Part shown: positions 14,641 to 18,221 of the stretch, piece after piece | Layout of the letters: every line of letters starts with the position of its first letter | Numbering within the stretch: position 1 is the stretch's first letter | Origin: Oscillospiraceae bacterium | GTDB taxonomy: Bacteria; Bacillota; Clostridia; Oscillospirales; Oscillospiraceae | Length of the DNA: 18,221 bases | Direction: 5' to 3' | Assembly (NCBI GenBank): GCA_016297855.1 | Contig: JAEDFW010000022.1 | Coordinates: 1-18,221, forward strand | Position numbers and translations under genes: made by a program | Notes under the pieces: generated by a model | Seen by the model: only the letters and a program-made list of their open reading frames with translations | Database searches by the model: none | Told to the model about the DNA's origin: nothing

Positions 14641-15366
14641 ATGATCGGTCTGGGAACCATCATCAATACGGCAGGCATCATTCTCGGCGGCGTAGCCGGG
14701 CATTTCTTCGGTCGGCTGCTGAAGCAGCGCCATCAGGACTCGCTCACCAAGGCCTGCGGCGTGAGCGTGCTGTTCATCGGCATCGCAGGCGCGATGGAGG
14801 GGATGCTGCGCATACAAAACGGCGCTCTGATCAGCGGGCAGACGATGCTTATCTCCGTCTGTCTGGCGCTGGGCGCGCTGATCGGGGAAATTCTCAACAT
14901 TGAGGATCTGTTCGAGCGCTTCGGTGAATGGCTCAAAATCAAGACCGGAAACGCGAAGGATCAGCATTTCGTCGATGGCTTTGTCACGGCTTCACTGACC
15001 GTGTGCATCGGCGCCATGGCGATCGTCGGCTCGCTGCAGGACGGTCTGCGCGGCGACTGGAGCATTCTTGCGACCAAGTCGGTGCTCGACCTGATCATCA
15101 TCATGGTCATGACCTGCTCCATGGGCAAGGGCTGCGCGTTCTCCGCGATCCCGATTCTGGTGTTTGAAGGTTCCATCACTCTGCTTGCCACGCTGCTGCG
15201 TCCGGTCATGACCGAGCTTGCCCTGAACTATCTGTCTCTGGTCGGTTCCATTCTGATCTTCTGCGTGGGCGTCAATCTCGTCTGGGGCAAGCGCATCCGC
15301 GTGGCCAATCTGCTGCCCGCCATCATTCTGGCGGTTGCGGCGGCGTTTTTGCCGTTCTCACTCTGA
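14641..15366 (+). CDS. DUF554 family membrane protein
   Basis: This integral membrane protein of 241 residues matches the DUF554 (YdfK-like) family of unknown function, recognisable by its opening IGLGTIINTAGIILGG followed by a short GHFFGRLLK linker and LTKACGVSVLFIGIAGAM. About six to seven hydrophobic segments are spread over the length, and the family usual length is about 230 residues. Start is ATG at 14641 with GGAGG six bases upstream; a longer frame from 14593 lies in the intergenic hairpin. It is a probable transporter or channel by topology only. It shares strand with the pfkB operon but a hairpin separates them, and a bidirectional terminator follows. Confidence 0.88.
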   Translation: MIGLGTIINTAGIILGGVAGHFFGRLLKQRHQDSLTKACGVSVLFIGIAGAMEGMLRIQNGALISGQTMLISVCLALGALIGEILNIEDLFERFGEWLKIKTGNAKDQHFVDGFVTASLTVCIGAMAIVGSLQDGLRGDWSILATKSVLDLIIIMVMTCSMGKGCAFSAIPILVFEGSITLLATLLRPVMTELALNYLSLVGSILIFCVGVNLVWGKRIRVANLLPAIILAVAAAFLPFSL

Positions 15367-15382
15367 GCGCATCATTTCCATA

Positions 15383-15418
15383 AAAAACCCTCCGCAGACT
15401 CGTCTGCGGAGGGTTTTT
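15383..15418. terminator. Bidirectional terminator between convergent genes
   Basis: CCCTCCGCAGA (15388-15398) pairs perfectly with TCTGCGGAGGG (15403-15413) around loop CTCG, flanked by five As and five Ts that also pair. It can end the DUF554 transcript on the plus strand and the DHHW gene transcript on the minus strand, whose stop codon is at 15421. Confidence 0.95.
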
Positions 15419-15420
15419 CG

Positions 15421-16536
15421 TCAGCGCATGAACGCGCCGAAGGAATTGAGCACGCTTGTGGAATACAGGTACAGCACGTCCGTATCCGCCGTGACGGTGA
15501 GCAGCTTATCCAGCATCCGCGGCGCGACATAGCGGATATCGACCAGCGTGATCTCCGAATACGCTGGGATAAACAGCGGCGCGAGACTGCTGCCGAACGA
15601 GTCGCGCAGGACGATCAGCTTTTTGCCGTTCGTCTGCGTGGGATTTTCGATGCGCAAAAGTGCTTCCGCGCCGCCCAGATATACGTCGTACGGATCGACA
15701 TGTTCAAAATCCGTCTTGTCATACACGCCCCCAACCGTATCCACGCCGGTAACTGTCACATCGTCAAACGCCGGAATCTGCAGAAGCGTCAGCGCATCGC
15801 CCGGCACGCCGATGGCCGAATGCCCGGCATACGCGCCGTAGAACGGCGAAAGCGTATCCGTCTGCCACAGCACATCGGACGCCAGAGGGGCAGCGTCCAT
15901 CGCCTGCAAAATCGCGTCAGCCACGGGCAGAATCGTCTCCTGCCGCCAGTGCGGGTCGGTATTGTAATAGCTTTCCGCCGTCAGAAGCGGCGCGAGATCG
16001 ATTTTTTCACATGTCTGCCCCAGTGCCGCGTCCACCATGGAAAACAGCGTATCATAGGCAAGCTGCGGATAACCGTTCGCGGCGGCGAGATAATAGTTCT
16101 TATCGGGAATCACGGCGTAATAGCGGTTTGCATCCGCAAAAAGGCCGGCGTCCAGCTTCACAAGCGCCCCGAGCGCGTCGGTCACGGCCGCCTCGCTCAG
16201 TTCATTTTCAATCTTTCCAATCGAACCGTCAACTTCATAGTACCCGCCCGCATCGCGCTGAAAAAACAGGCGGAGCTTTGCAAGGCTGCGAAGCTCACGG
16301 AACTGCTGGCGCGCCGGGAACTGGTCGAGGCACACAGTCTCAAGCTGTGTGAAATATCCTGCCAGCGTCTTTTCCTGTCCGCCCGTGGGCTTCCAATCGG
16401 CATATGTCTGAAATTGGGCCAGCTTCCTCCGTTCCGCCTGACTCACATCCTGCGCAGGTTTCAATAAAAGCATGCCCGCAAAGACCACCAGAATCGCGCC
16501 AAAGACGGCGCATACGAGAATCTGTCTTGTTTTCAT
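15421..16536 (-). CDS. DHHW/AlgX-AlgJ-like surface acyltransferase partner
   Basis: This protein of 371 residues has an N-terminal signal-anchor helix (about 6-25, ILVCAVFGAILVVFAGMLLL) and an extracellular SGNH-like domain. TDPHW (193-197) gives the Asp-His pair and LRDSFGSSLAP (310-320) the nucleophile S313, as in AlgX/AlgJ and the DHHW family. Its role by family is to transfer an acyl group, usually acetyl, from the MBOAT partner to a cell-surface polymer. I chose ATG at 16536 because AGGAGG lies seven bases upstream; a frame extension to 16803 overlaps the MBOAT coding end on the same strand. The MBOAT gene ends 11 bases upstream, its stop overlapping this ribosome binding site, so the pair is one operon. 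Confidence 0.88.
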   Translation of the reverse strand: MKTRQILVCAVFGAILVVFAGMLLLKPAQDVSQAERRKLAQFQTYADWKPTGGQEKTLAGYFTQLETVCLDQFPARQQFRELRSLAKLRLFFQRDAGGYYEVDGSIGKIENELSEAAVTDALGALVKLDAGLFADANRYYAVIPDKNYYLAAANGYPQLAYDTLFSMVDAALGQTCEKIDLAPLLTAESYYNTDPHWRQETILPVADAILQAMDAAPLASDVLWQTDTLSPFYGAYAGHSAIGVPGDALTLLQIPAFDDVTVTGVDTVGGVYDKTDFEHVDPYDVYLGGAEALLRIENPTQTNGKKLIVLRDSFGSSLAPLFIPAYSEITLVDIRYVAPRMLDKLLTVTADTDVLYLYSTSVLNSFGAFMR

Positions 16537-16547
16537 CGCGCCGCCTC

Positions 16548-17909
16548 CTAAAACCGGAAATACAGGAAGGGATTGAACGACCCTTCGACCAGAAACGCCG
16601 TAACGAGCAGCAGAAGCCCCGCGCAAAGCAGCGGCTCGAGCACCGCGCGGCTCTTTTTCAGCCGCGCGCAGAACAGTTTTGGCAACGGTGTTGCGCCAAC
16701 GGCGCAGATGGCGATGAGCGGTAAGAAGCTCAGCGCATAATACACGTCGGCGCTGCTTGCCGCGCCCACGCCGATGCCCAGCATCCCGCCCAGCTGTGCC
16801 CATGCAGCGGCCAGCGAATCGGCGTTGAAAATGACGAAGCTGAAGATGACCAGCAGCATTGTATACACAATGCGCACCGCGCGCGGCGCTTTTTGAAGCG
16901 CCGTACCCCAGATGAGTTTTTCACACAGCAGCAGCGCCGCAAAAAACAGTCCCCAGACGGCAAACGTCCACGCCGCGCCGTGCCACAGGCCCGTCACGAG
17001 CCAGACGACGACGATATTGCGCAGCCATTTTCCTTTGCTGCAGCGGTTGCCGCCCAGCGGGATATACACATAGTCGCGCAGCCACGAGCCGAGCGAAATG
17101 TGCCACCGGCGCCAGAATTCGGTGACGCTTTGGGAAATAAAGGGGTAGTTGAAATTTTCCGGAAAGTGAAAGCCGAACATCCGCCCAAGGCCGATGGCCA
17201 TGTCGGAATAGCCGGAAAAATCAAAATAGATCTGCAGCGTGAACGCAATCGCCAGCGTCCAGCAGGCAAGCGCGCTGGCAGGCGCAAGTTTTGCCTGCAG
17301 CTCAGCGAGCTGGTTGGCCAGCAGCACCTTTTTTCCCAACCCCACGCAAAAGCGCGTGATACCGGAGGAGACGTCCGAAAGCGTCTGGCGGCGGTCGTCC
17401 AGTTCCGCCTGAATGGTCTCGTAGCGGACGATGGGACCCGCGATGAGCTGCGGGAACAGCGCGATATACGTCACAAAATTCGCAGGATTTTTCTGCAGCT
17501 TTGCCGTATCACGCGAAATGTCGATGAGATACGACAAAATCTGGAACGTGTAGAAGCTGATGCCCACCGGCAGCGGCAGGTTTGTCAGCGGAATCGACAG
17601 TCCAAAGAGCGAATTGACGCTGGCGATCAGAAAATCCGCGTATTTATAGATGAGAAGCGGGGCCAGACACACCGCGATGGAAAGCGCCTTTGGCCAGCGC
17701 GCTTTGTTTTTCTGCAGCAAAAAGCCAAAGCCCCAGCCTGCCAGCGCGCTCACGACCAGCAGCGGCAGCTGCTTCGGTTCGCCCCAGAAATAGAACAGAA
17801 GGCTTGCCGCCAGCAGCACCGCGTTTTTTGCCCTGCGCGGAGCCAGCAGGTAGACCGCCAGCACCAGCGGCAAAAACAGATATAAAAACGTGATACTGGA
17901 AAACAGCAA
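16548..17909 (-). CDS. AlgI-like MBOAT acyltransferase
   Basis: This polytopic membrane enzyme of 453 residues brings an acyl group across the membrane. Multiple hydrophobic segments cover the whole length. The MBOAT hallmark is VTGLWHGAAWTF with catalytic H310, together with YFDFSGYSDMAIGLGRMFG (about 228-246) and VTEFWRRWHISLGSWLRDYVY (262-282), typical for AlgI/DltB/PatA. The start is TTG at 17909 with GGAGG eight bases upstream; no ATG gives a better fit and the N-terminus LFSSITFLYLFLP is as expected for the family. It precedes the DHHW partner and follows the small partial gene by 24 bases, making a three-gene operon. The acceptor polymer is unknown. Confidence 0.93.
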   Translation of the reverse strand: MLFSSITFLYLFLPLVLAVYLLAPRRAKNAVLLAASLLFYFWGEPKQLPLLVVSALAGWGFGFLLQKNKARWPKALSIAVCLAPLLIYKYADFLIASVNSLFGLSIPLTNLPLPVGISFYTFQILSYLIDISRDTAKLQKNPANFVTYIALFPQLIAGPIVRYETIQAELDDRRQTLSDVSSGITRFCVGLGKKVLLANQLAELQAKLAPASALACWTLAIAFTLQIYFDFSGYSDMAIGLGRMFGFHFPENFNYPFISQSVTEFWRRWHISLGSWLRDYVYIPLGGNRCSKGKWLRNIVVVWLVTGLWHGAAWTFAVWGLFFAALLLCEKLIWGTALQKAPRAVRIVYTMLLVIFSFVIFNADSLAAAWAQLGGMLGIGVGAASSADVYYALSFLPLIAICAVGATPLPKLFCARLKKSRAVLEPLLCAGLLLLVTAFLVEGSFNPFLYFRF

Positions 17910-17933
17910 GCCTTCGTCCTCCGTTTGTTAGAA

Positions 17934-18221
17934 TTAGCCCGCGAGAGCAGCGGTGTCAATGGCCAGGAAGCGGTCAGTCAGCTCCTGACGAACCGTATCC
18001 GGGCAGGCGGTCTCGGCCGCCATCAGGAACATAACGTACTGGCCATTGGCCACGCCGTCGGCGTAGTCGGCGCTGACGCAGATCCACTTGTTGAGCACAG
18101 CGTTGTCAGCCAGATCCTTGGCATATGCCTCAGCGTCCGTGCCCTCGGGCAGCTCAAACAGCACCATGATGAACGCGGTCGAGCCCATCATCGGGCCGTA
18201 GCCCAGCGCGGCGTCAAAGTT
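17934..18221 (-). CDS. Uncharacterised protein, N-terminus cut by window end
   Basis: The frame stays open to the right edge, so the gene continues beyond 18221 and the internal ATGs at 18188-18191 are unlikely to be the start. The visible 95 residues include MMGSTAFIMVLFELPEG, a helix with AEAYAKDLADNA and KWICVSADYADGV, followed by YVMFLM, a small alpha/beta layout. It stops 24 bases before the MBOAT gene. Its place with AlgI and DHHW genes fits the small lipoproteins (such as DUF4358) often next to such acyltransferases in Clostridia, but the signal part is missing and I cannot confirm the family. Confidence 0.7.
   Translation of the reverse strand, partial: NFDAALGYGPMMGSTAFIMVLFELPEGTDAEAYAKDLADNAVLNKWICVSADYADGVANGQYVMFLMAAETACPDTVRQELTDRFLAIDTAALAG

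Noticed and set aside
16537..16803. N-terminal extension of the DHHW gene
   Set aside because: Overlaps the MBOAT coding sequence; a signal-anchor and AGGAGG support ATG at 16536.
16893..17885. Plus-strand frame opposite the MBOAT gene
   Set aside because: Very rich in Arg, Gln and Lys, the complement of membrane-helix codons; no domain.
1..18221. CRISPR arrays, tRNA or rRNA genes, insertion sequences
   Set aside because: No spaced direct repeats, tRNA-like cloverleaf, rRNA segments or transposase motifs were noticed on either strand by reading.

Overview
The window looks like a chromosomal segment of a GC-rich, low-sporulation-signal Clostridia member (probably Oscillospirales/Ruminococcaceae-like gut Firmicutes). 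This is inferred from AGGAGG/GAGGTGA ribosome binding sites, frequent TTG and GTG starts, the ECF sigma/zinc anti-sigma pair, the CFI-box zinc-ribbon protein and the AlgI/DHHW pair. No rRNA, tRNA, CRISPR array or transposase gene was seen. Taxonomy is inference.

Layout. (1) 1-118: non-coding, with an imperfect hairpin. (2) 119-4410, all minus strand: dihydrouridine synthase (TTG start just behind its own promoter), ECF sigma factor, membrane anti-sigma factor, secreted M23 peptidase, then a separately promoted zinc-ribbon/CFI-box protein. The first three are tightly spaced and two of the junctions suggest translational coupling. (3) 4471-8058, minus strand: FGGY sugar kinase, MFS transporter and a MocA-type molybdopterin cytidylyltransferase, each separated by regulatory DNA. 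(4) 8059-8345: divergent control region with a promoter on each strand, inverted repeats and a structured leader. (5) 8346-12052, plus strand: xdhABC, a three-subunit molybdenum hydroxylase in the same gene order as E. coli xdhABC, closed by a strong terminator. (6) 12093-14541, plus strand: a second promoter region, a PfkB-family kinase and an MtlD-like polyol-phosphate dehydrogenase. (7) 14641-15366: a DUF554 membrane protein, ending at a bidirectional terminator. (8) 15421-18221, minus strand: DHHW/AlgX-like protein, AlgI-like MBOAT acyltransferase and the C-terminal part of a small uncharacterised protein.

How the genes fit. mocA would make the cytosine-dinucleotide form of the molybdenum cofactor that xanthine-dehydrogenase-family enzymes use, so its placement head-to-head with xdhABC is sensible. 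The flanking MFS transporter, two sugar kinases and one polyol-phosphate dehydrogenase suggest an import-phosphorylate-oxidise route for a sugar, polyol or nucleoside-like compound next to a hydroxylase for its heterocyclic or aldehyde part. This is the most interesting candidate system here. The xdhA and pfkB control regions share a short TATCWGATA palindrome, which could mean a common regulator, but no regulator gene lies in the window. The last cluster is a cell-surface polymer acylation module.
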